Assembly: GCF_001618955.1 (NCBI RefSeq)
Contig: NZ_LVYV01000045.1
Coordinates: 1-64,000 of the forward strand
Direction: 5' to 3'
From: Tardiphaga robiniae
GTDB taxonomy: Bacteria > Pseudomonadota > Alphaproteobacteria > Rhizobiales > Xanthobacteraceae
Length of the DNA stretch: 64,000 bases
The notes beneath the pieces are model-generated. The model was not told where the DNA came from. It did not search any database and saw only the letters and a program-made list of their open reading frames with translations. Positions 1 through 8,614 of this stretch are shown piece by piece. The position numbers and the translations under genes were made by a program. Position 1 is the first letter of the stretch. Every line of letters starts with the position of its first letter.

Positions 1-1
1 C

Positions 2-325
2 CTGCACGGCCCGCATATCCTGCATGGCGCGCGCTGCACGCGCCAGCGAACCCTGTGTCTGCCGCGCCGCCGCAGCCGCCTGCTGCGCTGCATAGGTTGC
101 GGCATCCGACGCGATGTTCGGTGCGGAAGTCGCCAAGGTGCTGCCGCCGTTCAGGGCGCGGGCATCAACGCCAGTCGATCCCAGCAGGACGCTGACGACA
201 CTGACGCTGGCCAGCATCAACCGGCGCGACAAAGGCGAGCCTGCAGACACGATCGCGACCGCCTGCATCCGCGCATCGCGCATCGATCGGGATTTCAGGC
301 TGCAGCGAATCTTGCGTGCGGGCAT
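2..325 (-). CDS. N-terminus of a large secreted exoprotein (filamentous-haemagglutinin-like), cut by the window edge
   Basis: The frame is open from an ATG at 325 to the left window edge, giving about 108 residues. Before the ATG lies GAAAGGACCTGAG, a plausible ribosome binding site. Residues 1-35 are basic (R and K rich). They are followed by a hydrophobic stretch (LMLASVSVVSVLLGSTG) ending in an alanine-containing cleavage-like site, the extended signal peptide style seen in two-partner-secreted exoproteins. After it comes an Ala/Gln-rich segment (AAQQAAAAARQTQGS) typical of FHA-like proteins in Bradyrhizobium relatives. The gene sits 125 bp behind a sigma/anti-sigma/STN cassette on the same strand, which suggests it is that cassette's target. 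The FHA assignment is inferred from the signal sequence style and context; no haemagglutinin domain is inside the window. Confidence 0.55.
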   Translation of the reverse strand, partial: MPARKIRCSLKSRSMRDARMQAVAIVSAGSPLSRRLMLASVSVVSVLLGSTGVDARALNGGSTLATSAPNIASDAATYAAQQAAAAARQTQGSLARAARAMQDMRAVQ

Positions 326-450
326 CTCAGGTCCTTTCGCGAAAACAACATCGGTTTCATTACGAAGACGGATGCCACATGCGGTTTCCACCGAAATGAC
401 GACTCTTTTTTCGCGCCTAGTATGAACAGATGCCGCAGCGAATGGGATGG

Positions 451-1482
451 TCAGCCAACAAGTACGACACCGCCGGGCAGCGAGCGCACCCGCAGATCCA
501 TGGCTTTGGAAATGAAATCAATGACGTCGTCGATCCGGTCGAGGCGAAAATTAGCCACCACCTGGCGCCGCGCGAGCGCCGGATCGAGCAACACGACGCG
601 ACCCGCACGATAACGATTGACCTCGTCGATGACCTCCGCCAGGGGCGCACGTCGGAACATTAACAGGCCACGCTGCCAGGCCGTGACGAGTTCCGAATCG
701 ACTGGCGCGACATCGCCATTGCCGTCTTCGTCGTATTTGACCTGCTGCCCCGATGCGAGCGCGAATGACTTGTCGTGGCACGTGACATCCACGCGACCAT
801 CGATGCAATTGACGCGAACATTCGACCCGGTCTTGCGGATGATGAACGATGCGTCCCGCGACATCACACGTCCTGAACCAGCCACCACGGTAATGTCTGC
901 CGCATGTCCAGGACGGCTGGCGATGGCGGCCTCGCCGGCCAACAGCTCAAGCTGCACATTGCCATCGCGTGGAGATCTGACGTCGAGACTGGTTCGCGTA
1001 TTCAGCTCGATGGCGACCCGGTCGTGAAGATCGAGCTGGCGCTGCTCACCGGTTCCGGTGCGATAATCGGCCGCCAGTTCCATCGCCGAAGGCCACAGAT
1101 CGAGCGGCGGCCTGACCACCGCGACGCCGGCTGCCGAAGCAGCCAGAGCGGCACCGCCGATCAGGACGCCGCGCCGGCTCGGCCGGAAATTTGAGCGCAG
1201 CACCGTCGCGGTTGCAGGAGCCGCAGCGGGAGCGCGCTCGGCCTGCTGCGCGGCATCGTGCAGCACCGTCCAGAGCAGCGACGCCTCGGCGAATTCGGAG
1301 GCGTGGGCCGGACTGATGGCGCGCCAGCGGTCGAGCGCTGCGAGGTCGTCTGTGGTCGCCTTGCCGCTCTGGAGCCGCCGCAACCAGCCGAGCGCTTCGG
1401 CACGCAGCGATGCTGCCGATGCGCCGCGGATCGGCGCCGGCATATCCGGATCGGTGCTATCGGTCTCGAACTGTTTCATCAT
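451..1482 (-). CDS. FecR-family anti-sigma / signal transducer
   Basis: This 343-residue protein has the order expected of FecR. Residues ~25-70 form the cytoplasmic sigma-binding domain (DUF4880-like, with LGWLRRLQSG and LAALDRWRAISPAHASEF). One membrane-spanning segment lies at ~104-124 (GVLIGGAALAASAAGVAVV). The periplasmic FecR domain follows (YRTGTGEQRQLDLHDRVAIE, LNTRTSLDV). The C-terminal end (LAEVIDEVNRYRAGRVVL) is a DUF4974/STN-like interaction module. FecR proteins pass a periplasmic signal to their partner ECF sigma factor. The ATG overlaps the stop codon of the upstream sigma gene by four bases (ATGA), so the two are translationally coupled. The partner periplasmic signal protein is the first gene of the operon. 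Confidence 0.9.
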   Translation of the reverse strand: MMKQFETDSTDPDMPAPIRGASAASLRAEALGWLRRLQSGKATTDDLAALDRWRAISPAHASEFAEASLLWTVLHDAAQQAERAPAAAPATATVLRSNFRPSRRGVLIGGAALAASAAGVAVVRPPLDLWPSAMELAADYRTGTGEQRQLDLHDRVAIELNTRTSLDVRSPRDGNVQLELLAGEAAIASRPGHAADITVVAGSGRVMSRDASFIIRKTGSNVRVNCIDGRVDVTCHDKSFALASGQQVKYDEDGNGDVAPVDSELVTAWQRGLLMFRRAPLAEVIDEVNRYRAGRVVLLDPALARRQVVANFRLDRIDDVIDFISKAMDLRVRSLPGGVVLVG

Positions 1483-2039
1483 GTCGAAGACGGTTCTCGA
1501 CCGCCGCTTCCGCCCCCAATGTGACGATTTTTATTCAGGACATCGCTGAGATAGTCCAGCGCAAGGCTCAATTCGCGGTCGACCACCCGCACAGTGATGC
1601 CGTGGCGGACGGCGATTTCCTTGTAGGGCAGTTCCTCCAGCCGGGCAGCGATGAAGATCGCGCGGCGGCGCGGCGGCAGCTGATTGATCGCGACCGACAG
1701 CGCCTGCACCTCCATCCGCGCTTCGGCGATCCGACCGGGATTGAGATCATCCTGGGCGCGCCGATGCAGCGCGTCGAGCTCGGCGACGGTGACTTGGGCG
1801 CGTTCCGAGCGACCTCGATCGGCGGCCAGGTTAATGGCGATGCGATAGAGATAGGCACGAGGATTGCGCACAGCCATCGCCGATCCGCCGGCCTGGGCGC
1901 GGTCGAGCTTGAGCCAGGCTTCGTGCAGCAATTCGCTGGCGAAATCGGCCGACCCATAGCGGCGCGCCAGCCGTTCCCGCAGGCCATGATAATCGTCCAC
2001 CAGAAGTCGGCGCAGCGTCGTGAAGAAATTTTCGGTCAC
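1479..2039 (-). CDS. ECF RNA polymerase sigma factor, FecI type
   Basis: The product is 186 residues from a GTG start at 2039, whose GTGA overlaps the stop of the STN gene. A longer in-frame reading exists upstream but would overlap that gene by more than 270 bp, so the short form is preferred. Region 2 is seen in ADFASELLHEAWLKLDRA and the following Arg-rich helix (NPRAYLYRIAINLAADRGR). Region 4 is seen in AINQLPPRRRAIFIAARLEE followed by the recognition HTH (LPYKEIAVRHGITVRVVDRE). The length and gene order (STN protein, sigma, FecR, exoprotein) fit a FecI-like iron-starvation/cell-surface-signalling sigma factor. The likely target is the exoprotein gene downstream, but no promoter assignment is certain. 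Confidence 0.9.
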   Translation of the reverse strand: MTENFFTTLRRLLVDDYHGLRERLARRYGSADFASELLHEAWLKLDRAQAGGSAMAVRNPRAYLYRIAINLAADRGRSERAQVTVAELDALHRRAQDDLNPGRIAEARMEVQALSVAINQLPPRRRAIFIAARLEELPYKEIAVRHGITVRVVDRELSLALDYLSDVLNKNRHIGGGSGGREPSST

Positions 2040-2719
2040 CGGATATTGACCGCATTGCCCGGGATCGCGCCTATTCTGGCGCAATAGTCCGCGCTTGCGC
2101 CTTCCGAGGTGACCAGCAACGTGATTGGCTGCGGCAGACCGCTCGGCGGCGCGCCGAAGGCAAGGCCGCGAAACCGCGCCTTCAGCAAGGCATCGCGGTC
2201 TGCATCGCCCGATGATGTGAGTAATTGGGCGCGGTCGACCATCCCGTCGGCCCCGATCCATAGCCGCGCCATGGTCCGATAAGCGCCCGGTGTCGTATCC
2301 ACCCGCTCGCACAACACCCTCCCCAATGCGATCTGGATCGTCGCCGAATATGACTCGAAGCGCTGCGCGGACGAAGGAGGCACCTCACGCGAGGAAGCAG
2401 ATATGTTGCCAGTTGGTACGGGAACGATTGCAAATCCCTGCCCTTCGACGGCACGAACCGCAAGCCCGCTGCCGGACACCATCTGACGCAGCGCTGCCTC
2501 CGGTGTAAATCGCCCCACGACCGAATTTGAATGACGGCCATCCGTGATCGAAGCGTCGAGTAACAATTGTTCTTTTGAAATCCTGCCGAACGCCTCCAAT
2601 GCCCGGTCAAGCGGCATCGTCGGCAGATTGAAGTCCAGGAACTTTTCGGCCGCATGCGCGAGATGTATGAGCGACATTGCCAGCACAGCGCCACTCAACA
2701 GCCGGAGAACGCTCATCAT
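2036..2719 (-). CDS. Periplasmic STN (secretin/TonB short N-terminal) domain protein with TonB-like C-terminus
   Basis: The 227-residue product begins with a signal peptide (RLLSGAVLAMSLIHLAHA, cleavage near residue 23). An STN domain follows at about 26-95 (FLDFNLPTMPLDRALEAFG, VVGRFTPEAALRQMVSGSGL). In FecA-type receptors this domain relays signal to FecR. The C-terminal half (~120-220, containing YRTMARLWIGADGMVDRAQL) resembles the TonB C-terminal fold. There is no TonB-dependent receptor barrel, so the signalling domain is detached from a transporter. The stop codon overlaps the GTG of the sigma gene. The product probably senses or relays the state of the exoprotein secretion machinery to FecR; this is inference. 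Confidence 0.75.
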   Translation of the reverse strand: MMSVLRLLSGAVLAMSLIHLAHAAEKFLDFNLPTMPLDRALEAFGRISKEQLLLDASITDGRHSNSVVGRFTPEAALRQMVSGSGLAVRAVEGQGFAIVPVPTGNISASSREVPPSSAQRFESYSATIQIALGRVLCERVDTTPGAYRTMARLWIGADGMVDRAQLLTSSGDADRDALLKARFRGLAFGAPPSGLPQPITLLVTSEGASADYCARIGAIPGNAVNIR

Positions 2720-3026
2720 GAGCCCGCATTAATTCGTACCGCACCGCCGCGTTACCATGAACCATGATGTTATCGTCAAAGCGCGATCTTCGAAATAGCG
2801 CGCGCTGACCACTTGCATTCGTGCGGTTATCCGGCGTGTGGTATCCACAGCGTGTGACAATGCGGTGACAAATTATATCCTCAATCCTTCGATTAAGATT
2901 TGATGACATTAGAGGCATTGAGCCGATGTCCGCTTTGCGCCAAAGGCGGACGGCTTTGTTGCCGGTCGTTATCGTACCTCGATATTTACGAACGCAGACG
3001 ACTGGCTCGCAATCCTTGCGCAGCCC
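2720..3026. other. Intergenic region between the signalling operon and a broken hydrolase
   Basis: About 300 bp without a credible gene. It must carry the promoter of the minus-strand STN-sigma-FecR operon. I see no strong palindrome or terminator, and short readings in it have poor coding character. Confidence 0.5.
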
Positions 3027-3858
3027 CTACGGAACTAGATCTGACAATCGATGCTTGATGAATTGTCCGGCTGACCTAAGCGCCAACCTCGCGTCTGTAA
3101 GGCCGCCATTCCACAGAGGCCATGCATGGATCATGTCGGGCCATACCTCCAAGGTCGTCGCGACGTCGGCTATCGCGGCAGCCTCCGCGAAACGCGTCGC
3201 GTCTGCGAGCAAAGTTTCGGCTGACCCGACCTGAATGAGTGTTGGAGGAAATCCGCTGAGGTTCGAGAACAGCGGAGACAGAAATGGGCTCCTGCGGTCG
3301 AGCGATGCCGGAGCATAGGCGTCAGCCAGTTCCTCGAGGTAGCCACGGTGGATGATCGGATCGATCTGGTCCTTGCTCTGTAGCGTCGTCCCGGACATTG
3401 AAAGATCGGTCCAGGGCGAAATCAGCCAAGCGCATGCCGGCGGCTCCTCATTGGCGCTGCGCAAAGCATTGATCAGGGTAATTGTGAGATTGCCGCCAGC
3501 GCTGTCACCGCCAACTACGATATTGCCGGCATCTATGCCCTGCTGGCGCAGATATCGCCAAGGTGCTTATGCCAGCAGCCCGCCCCGCCTCTGTCACGAG
3601 GCGTCGATGACTGAGGATTGATCCCGAACAAAAACCGCCGCCATGAAAATACAGAAGCACGCGCGTCGTATCTGCCCCCGGTGAGAAGGACCATTCCCCC
3701 GCGACATTTCCGCAATCGACAGTCCGCAACTCGACATCGTCGGCCACCGGCCAGATCGACCCGACTTCATCAAGTCGCTGCCGGCGCTGATCCCACCCGA
3801 CCGGGCGGGGCTTTGACAACAGTACTGCGCGAATATTCGCAATCCCACTTTCGGCCAA
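3027..3858 (-). pseudogene. Alpha/beta hydrolase of the hormone-sensitive-lipase family, broken by an internal deletion
   Basis: Two minus-strand frames together make a nearly complete HSL-type esterase. The upstream frame (3858 to about 3545) carries the N-terminal part and the oxyanion-hole motif HGGGFCSGS, then runs VTEAGRAAGISTLAIS before losing sense. The downstream frame resumes with RQQGIDAGNIVVGGDSAGGN, which contains the nucleophile motif GDSAG. It continues to VGSAETLLADATRFA and WPDMIHAWPLWNG, which carry the catalytic Asp and His. The roughly 20-25 residues normally found between LAIS and RQQG (the YRLAPEHPFPAA-type segment) are missing and the frame changes. The lesion is therefore a deletion of about 60-75 bp, not a single miscalled base. 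All catalytic residues survive but are split over two frames. Confidence 0.8.
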
Positions 3859-4144
3859 GGATGATCTCCCCCGAACATTGGTGAAAATTGAGCGGCAATG
3901 TCAAAACTCGCAGAAGCACGTCTAGAGGGAACGCGGGTATTGCGCCAGCAGCGGACATTGCGAGACAAATTAAGACGAAGTTTGACGGTCACATTGCTCG
4001 TCCGTGCGATGAACATCAGGCGCCTCGCCGCCAACTGATAGTCAATCGGTTGATCGAGTACTGAGAACGTCAATCATCATCGCGACTTACAGCAATCACA
4101 CGCAGGCGCACTGTTGCACCGGGCCACGACTGGGCCACTTGACC

Positions 4145-4495
4145 TTATGCGATTGATTTCATGAATCCGCCGATGACGCTGCCGATTAGGCAAATCCATT
4201 CCATTGCCGGTGAGAACGCAATCTATGAAATATTCGCCGCCATTGCCGTCATCTGTGATCTGCCCGAACCTGATGACTCCTTCGTCTCGCAGCCAAATGA
4301 CTATGTCGGCAAATAGGCGCTCGAAGTCCGCTCCCTCAGGGTAGCCAGCATTTCGGATGCCTTCCCGAAATTGATCAACGCCGAGATCCACACGAGCAAT
4401 TCCGTTCTTTAGCAGCTCACGAAGTATCGCGGCGACGACCAAGCCCTGGGCATCTAGATTGTCCGGCCAGGAGCGAGGTTCATCTTCAGACCCAT
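4145..4495 (-). pseudogene. Conserved hypothetical gene with two compensating frameshifts
   Basis: The central frame encodes a good protein segment (LVVAAILRELLKNGIARVDL, FREGIRNAGYPEGADFERLF, IVIWLRDEGVIRFGQITDDG). The strong ribosome site GGGGAGGAC and its ATG at 4495 are in another frame. Dropping one base just after ATGGG joins the start to SEDEPRSWPDNLDAQG. At the far end the frame drifts into an Arg-rich tail; skipping one base after the codons for MDLP restores IGSVIGGFMKSIA and a TAA at 4145. The two shifts cancel, and the span is a multiple of three. Function is unknown; the middle part could be a winged-helix-like domain. Without the corrections the gene could use a TTG start at 4442 and end at 4077. 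Confidence 0.5.
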
Positions 4496-4622
4496 TTCGT
4501 GTCCTCCCCGATTCGTGATCAGGTACACAATTGCATGGATGGCAGGCGGCCGCGAGTCGCGGGCCGGTTGCTCCCGTTATTCACAGACTACGCGAAGGTA
4601 GATCATGTCGGAATTGGTCGCT

Positions 4623-4907
4623 TCAACTAGATGAAATGCGAGACGTCATATGGCTCTTGTTCTTGGCCCGAGCCCCACACTCCCGAATAGCAGCGGGGTA
4701 TCTATGGTGCGTCAGGATTCTGCTTCTCGTTTCGAGTGCGCCCAACCAGAGGAACAAGCCCGTTAGCGATCCGAAAGGCAGCATAATCCATCCGAAGGCG
4801 GCCGGGAAATCTCGACCATCGAACGTGCCGCTAAGAAAGCCCCACGCTAGCCAGAGCAGCGGCACGGCAAAACACACTGCCATCATCTTGAACACATTGG
4901 GGTTCAT
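4623..4907 (-). CDS. Small two-helix membrane protein of unknown function
   Basis: The 94-residue product has two hydrophobic helices (MMAVCFAVPLLWLAWGFLSG and FGWIMLPFGSLTGLFLWLGA) and a basic C-terminal tail. AAGG lies 9 bp before the ATG. I do not recognise the family. It stands in a run of unrelated short membrane protein genes. Confidence 0.5.
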   Translation of the reverse strand: MNPNVFKMMAVCFAVPLLWLAWGFLSGTFDGRDFPAAFGWIMLPFGSLTGLFLWLGALETRSRILTHHRYPAAIRECGARAKNKSHMTSRISSS

Positions 4908-5189
4908 CGAGGCCTACCTTAGAATATCGGAATCCGTTGTCGCCACTATCGGCTCACTCAAAGATCGCCCGACAATCGCATTGCCCCCTCTACTCCAATC
5001 GGTGCAGCGGTCCCGATCTCGATATCTGGATGCTTCCATTCTTCACTGCCCCAGTGGGGGGCATAGCTGTACTTTGTTTGATTGACGTCGGTCTGGCACG
5101 TCTAGCCGGAGTGACGAGCAGACCTCGCATCTCCCAACCAAACGACGACCGCCCCAATGAGAGCTCATGACAAAGGTGCAGAATTTGAG

Positions 5190-5477
5190 ATGCCTACTAT
5201 CATCGGAGCGCTTATTTTCTTGGTACCGATCGTCCTTCTAGCGGGCGACGGGTCGAAGCTTGCGGCGTCACGCTTATCTGCGGGTTGGGTTTGGCTAAAG
5301 ATCGCGGTCGAGACGGTTATGCTCGCCGGTTGCTTGTTCGGCTTCATCGCTGCTTTGCAATTCTACCCAGACGAACTGGGTTCATCATTGATATTAATAG
5401 CGCTCGCGGGACTCGGGGCTATTGTGTGCGGGAGCGCAATTGTCGGCAACCTCCCAGGATTGCAGCCGCGCTCCTGA
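5190..5477 (+). CDS. Small membrane protein, three predicted helices
   Basis: The 95-residue product starts MPTIIGALIFLVPIVLLAG. Further hydrophobic stretches are LKIAVETVMLAGCLFGFIAA and LILIALAGLGAIVCGSAIVG. A longer start at 5157 is possible but adds a charged segment ahead of the first helix. The family is not recognised. Confidence 0.5.
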   Translation: MPTIIGALIFLVPIVLLAGDGSKLAASRLSAGWVWLKIAVETVMLAGCLFGFIAALQFYPDELGSSLILIALAGLGAIVCGSAIVGNLPGLQPRS

Positions 5478-5572
5478 CCAAGGACCCAATGTGCTTCTAC
5501 TTTAACGGCACGACATCCCTTCGGACATGTCGCCCCAATAGCCGCACTGAGTGGCCGATGCAGCGGGCCTGT

Positions 5573-5674
5573 TTAGATGCGCGGATCGCGGGCGCTGAGA
5601 TCGCTGCGGAAGAGGACAAGAAATGCAGCCGCCAGTACGGCAGCCGGAAGGAAGATGAATAATCGTTTTTTCAT
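5573..5674 (-). CDS. Possible 33-residue single-helix membrane peptide
   Basis: An ATG at 5674 opens a short frame: a basic start (MKKRL), one hydrophobic helix (FIFLPAAVLAAAFLVLF), then RSDLSARDPRI and a TAA. The pattern is that of small inner-membrane or secreted peptides. The only upstream purine-rich sequence is AAGAAG, so translation is uncertain. Confidence 0.35.
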   Translation of the reverse strand: MKKRLFIFLPAAVLAAAFLVLFRSDLSARDPRI

Positions 5675-5769
5675 GTCGCGCTTCTTACGCGATCCCGCCC
5701 CGTTTTCCAAATGACGTCGCTAGACGGCCACCAGCTATCGCGAGATCATCCTAGACGCAACTACCCTAT

Positions 5770-6186
5770 ATGATGTTCTATTCTTGGTGTGTCGGCTACG
5801 TGATCTCCTTTGGAATCTTCCGAATGGCACTTTCTTGTATCGTGCGCGTGTGGCCGAAAATCAGAACCATCTCTAGAGAACGAGCCCAGCACTCCGGAAT
5901 AAACAACGAGCAGCAAATGCGAACGCCTGCGATCATCCTACCATTGTCCGCGGCCGGGACGGTTATTTCCGGCCTTTGCTACCTCATCATCTCTACGCCT
6001 AACCACTTCGCGAAGGCCGCAGCCATAAGAGCAAATCCGAATGGTGACATATTTTGGCTAGAGGACTGGGAATTTAATCGAATGGCCAGCCTGGCATGCG
6101 CTGGCGTTTCGTTGGTCATCTTTGTCTGGTCTTACATTGTACTATGGAAAGCGCAGCGTGATGAACAGACGCCGCCACGTTCTTGA
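5770..6186 (+). CDS. Hypothetical membrane protein
   Basis: The 138-residue product has hydrophobic stretches near the N-terminus (CVGYVISFGIFRMALSCIV), in the middle (ILPLSAAGTVISGLCYLIIS) and near the C-terminus (ACAGVSLVIFVWSYIVLW). An internal ATG at 5917 would give a shorter two-helix protein and may be the true start; neither start has a strong ribosome site. No family is recognised. Composition is AT-richer than the neighbouring operon. Confidence 0.45.
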   Translation: MMFYSWCVGYVISFGIFRMALSCIVRVWPKIRTISRERAQHSGINNEQQMRTPAIILPLSAAGTVISGLCYLIISTPNHFAKAAAIRANPNGDIFWLEDWEFNRMASLACAGVSLVIFVWSYIVLWKAQRDEQTPPRS

Positions 6187-6242
6187 GCAGCGAGCCAAAC
6201 CTTCCTGACCGATTGCAAACTCAGAGAACCGGGGACGTCACG

Positions 6243-6497
6243 ATGAGTCTTTTTAGGAGAGTTGCGTTACTGATCGCAGCAGCGCTTCTTTTCGCCATTC
6301 TCGACGTGATTTTTGCGATCGTCTGTATGTTTGTCCACTCAAAACTTTGGCTGGGACGGGTCGATATCACCGCCTACCACACGGCGGCAGTCCTGCTCTG
6401 GCCGATGCTGCTGGGGGGATTAGTGTCCTGCGCTGGACTTTACTGGGTGTGGAGGAAGTCTGGCCAAGATAGGGCCAGCCCGCTCCAGCAAGGATGA
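6243..6497 (+). CDS. Hypothetical membrane protein, two helices
   Basis: The 84-residue product starts at an ATG preceded by GGGGACG. It has a helix at residues 6-33 (VALLIAALLFAILDVIF type) and another at about 47-72 (AAVLLWPMLLGGLVSCAGLY). A TTG at 6183 extends the frame but overlaps the previous gene and lacks a ribosome site. Family unknown. Confidence 0.45.
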   Translation: MSLFRRVALLIAAALLFAILDVIFAIVCMFVHSKLWLGRVDITAYHTAAVLLWPMLLGGLVSCAGLYWVWRKSGQDRASPLQQG

Positions 6498-6572
6498 CGC
6501 CCTACCCCCATCGAATAAAATGGCGGGGTGCCAGACGTCCCCGGCGCCGTCTGAAAGTGGATTGAACAGCAT

Positions 6573-6767
6573 ATGCGCATTGAGCCAGGCGACTACGAAG
6601 TTCTCGTAAACGAACAGCGGACTGGCGGCACTTATGCCGATCTCAAGATCGCTGTCGCGGTTGCAGAGAGGCTGCACAAAAGCAATGCCCCTCACACGAT
6701 CACTGTTCGTAGCATCTCTGCGGGCGTCACCGTCTGGCCGACTCCAGCCTCTGACGGATCCCGGTGA
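6573..6767 (+). CDS. Small hypothetical protein
   Basis: The 64-residue soluble product (MRIEPGDYEVLVNEQRTGGT, YADLKIAVAVAERLHKSNAP) reads like a small single-domain alpha/beta protein. Codon use is coding-like, but I know no family for it. It stands alone between the membrane protein genes and the molybdenum-enzyme operon. Confidence 0.45.
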   Translation: MRIEPGDYEVLVNEQRTGGTYADLKIAVAVAERLHKSNAPHTITVRSISAGVTVWPTPASDGSR

Positions 6768-7084
6768 CACCTCCCTGCTCGGCGGGCCGAACGCGGCGCA
6801 CGACTCGGAAAGACCGTGGTGACACATGCGAAACGAAAGACGATTTCGACCACGGCTTGACGCTCCCCGATACCCCCCGCCAAATCCTGGCGCTCCGCCG
6901 ACGCGACTTGGCGGCGAACGCACTGGGAAGTGTCAATAACGCTGACCGAAAGCCACAGATCTCGGACAGTTGCCTCAAGCAATGCTTCATGAGAGGCTGT
7001 GCTACTGGCCGAGCCTAAAAACCCGGGCCTATGACCCCGGTGCCGGCGATGCGTGACTCTCTTCGACTCGTGCGGGGGAATCAG
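6768..7084. other. Upstream region of the molybdenum hydroxylase operon
   Basis: About 317 bp without a convincing gene. It should hold the promoter of the three-gene operon that starts at 7085. I could not pick a promoter or operator with confidence. Confidence 0.4.
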
Positions 7085-7594
7085 ATGACGCAAAACAACA
7101 CGGTGGCGAAGACCCGTAATAACATTTCGGTAGCGTTGGTCGTCAACGGCACCGGACAGCGGTTTTCAGTTGCGCCTTGGACAACATTGCTCGACGCGCT
7201 CCGTGACCAGCTCGACCTAACCGGTACCAAAAAGGGCTGCGACCATGGTCAGTGCGGTGCTTGCACGGTGCTGGTTGATGGTCGCCGCGTCAATTCATGC
7301 CTGACGCTAGTAGTCATGAAGGACGGCGCTGAAGTGACAACTATTGAAGGCCTTGCGCCCAGCGGCGGCCTGCATCCGCTGCAACAGGCCTTTATCGACC
7401 ACGACGCCTTCCAGTGCGGGTACTGTACCCCCGGACAGATTTGCTCGGCGGCAGGGCTGATCGCCGAAGGCAAGGCGAAGACCGACGATGAAATCCGCGA
7501 GCTAATGAGCGGCAATCTCTGCCGCTGTGCCGCCTATCCCAACATTGTTGCAGCGATCAGGCAGGCAATGTCCGTGATGGTTGAAAAGCCATGA
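7085..7594 (+). CDS. paoA: Molybdenum hydroxylase, [2Fe-2S] subunit (PaoA/YagT type)
   Basis: The 169-residue product starts at an ATG after GGGGGAATC. The N-terminal plant-ferredoxin-type cluster motif is GCDHGQCGACTVLVDG plus a later Cys in NSCLTL. The second, helical [2Fe-2S] motif is FQCGYCTPGQ with LCRCAAYPN. It passes electrons from the molybdenum centre to the FAD subunit. The E. coli homologue PaoA carries a Tat signal; this protein begins directly with a short polar leader and has none. The stop overlaps the next ATG (ATGA), so the subunits are translationally coupled. Confidence 0.93.
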   Translation: MTQNNTVAKTRNNISVALVVNGTGQRFSVAPWTTLLDALRDQLDLTGTKKGCDHGQCGACTVLVDGRRVNSCLTLVVMKDGAEVTTIEGLAPSGGLHPLQQAFIDHDAFQCGYCTPGQICSAAGLIAEGKAKTDDEIRELMSGNLCRCAAYPNIVAAIRQAMSVMVEKP

Positions 7595-8607
7595 TCAATT
7601 TTCATTATTCGCGTGCGAGCGACGTTGCGGACGCAGTGCAGCAGATCAGGGCGGACCCGGCCGCCAAATTTATCGCTGGCGGCACAAACCTCCTCGACCT
7701 GATGAAAGAGGATGTCGAGCGCCCGTCCCTGCTCATCGACATTACACGTCTACCGCTCAAGACCGTTGGGGAAACAGCTGGCGGTGGTGTGCGGATCGGC
7801 GCACTCGTGCCGAACAGCGACTTCTCCTACCACCCTCTGATCGAGCAGCGGTATCCGGTCGTTTCCAGCGCAATCCGGGCCGGTGCCTCGCAGCAATTGC
7901 GCAATATGGCCTCAACCGGTGGGAACTTGCTGCAACGGACACGCTGCGCTTACTTCTACGATACGGTGACGCCGTGCAACAAGCGGACACCCGGCAGCGG
8001 CTGCTCCGCAATCAACGGCATTAATCGGGGGCATGCGATTCTCGGTACAAGCGAAGCCTGCATCGCCACGCACCCATCCGACATGTGCGTGGCTCTATTG
8101 GCCCTGGAAGCAACAGTTCACGTTGCGGGGCCCAAAGGTGAACGCGCGATTGCCATTGCGGACTTCCACCGGCTCCCCGGCGACACACCGCAGCGGGACA
8201 CCAATCTGGATCGGGATGAAATCATCATTGCGATTGAACTCCCCGCGCAAGGCTTCGCCAAAAACTACACTTACCTTAAAATACGCGACCGTCTCTCTTA
8301 CGCCTTCGCGCTTGTGTCAGTCGCGGTCGGACTAGAGATGGACGGCGGCACTATTCGCCAAGCGCGACTCGCACTCGGTGGCGTCGCGCACAAGCCGTGG
8401 CGGGATTTCGCAGCCGAAGCGGCCTTGAATGGTCAGGTTGCGAGCCCTGAGACCTTTAGGCGTGCTGCGGATGTGCTGCTACGTGACGCCAAGGGCTTTG
8501 CCCACAACACTTTCAAGATCGAACTGGCGCGCCAAGCGGCAATGCGCGCGCTGACCCAAGCTGCAAATGGCACGCCGCAGTCGCAATCGAATAAGAAGAT
8601 CGCGTGA
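7591..8607 (+). CDS. paoB: Molybdenum hydroxylase, FAD-binding subunit with extra [4Fe-4S] cysteines (PaoB/YagS type)
   Basis: The 338-residue protein has the FAD-binding motifs KFIAGGTNLLDLMKEDV (~28-44) and STGGNLLQRTRCAYF. It also has the cysteine-rich insertion CAYFYDTVTPCNKRTPGSGC. In E. coli PaoB that insertion binds an additional [4Fe-4S] cluster, which separates this branch from ordinary XdhB/CoxM subunits. The C-terminal CO-dehydrogenase flavoprotein domain is present (RDRLSYAFALVSVAVGLEM, ARLALGGVAHKPWR). The end of the gene overlaps the next gene's upstream region, and the intact order Fe-S, FAD, Mo is kept. Confidence 0.92.
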   Translation: MINFHYSRASDVADAVQQIRADPAAKFIAGGTNLLDLMKEDVERPSLLIDITRLPLKTVGETAGGGVRIGALVPNSDFSYHPLIEQRYPVVSSAIRAGASQQLRNMASTGGNLLQRTRCAYFYDTVTPCNKRTPGSGCSAINGINRGHAILGTSEACIATHPSDMCVALLALEATVHVAGPKGERAIAIADFHRLPGDTPQRDTNLDRDEIIIAIELPAQGFAKNYTYLKIRDRLSYAFALVSVAVGLEMDGGTIRQARLALGGVAHKPWRDFAAEAALNGQVASPETFRRAADVLLRDAKGFAHNTFKIELARQAAMRALTQAANGTPQSQSNKKIA

Positions 8608-8614
8608 GGGCGCG

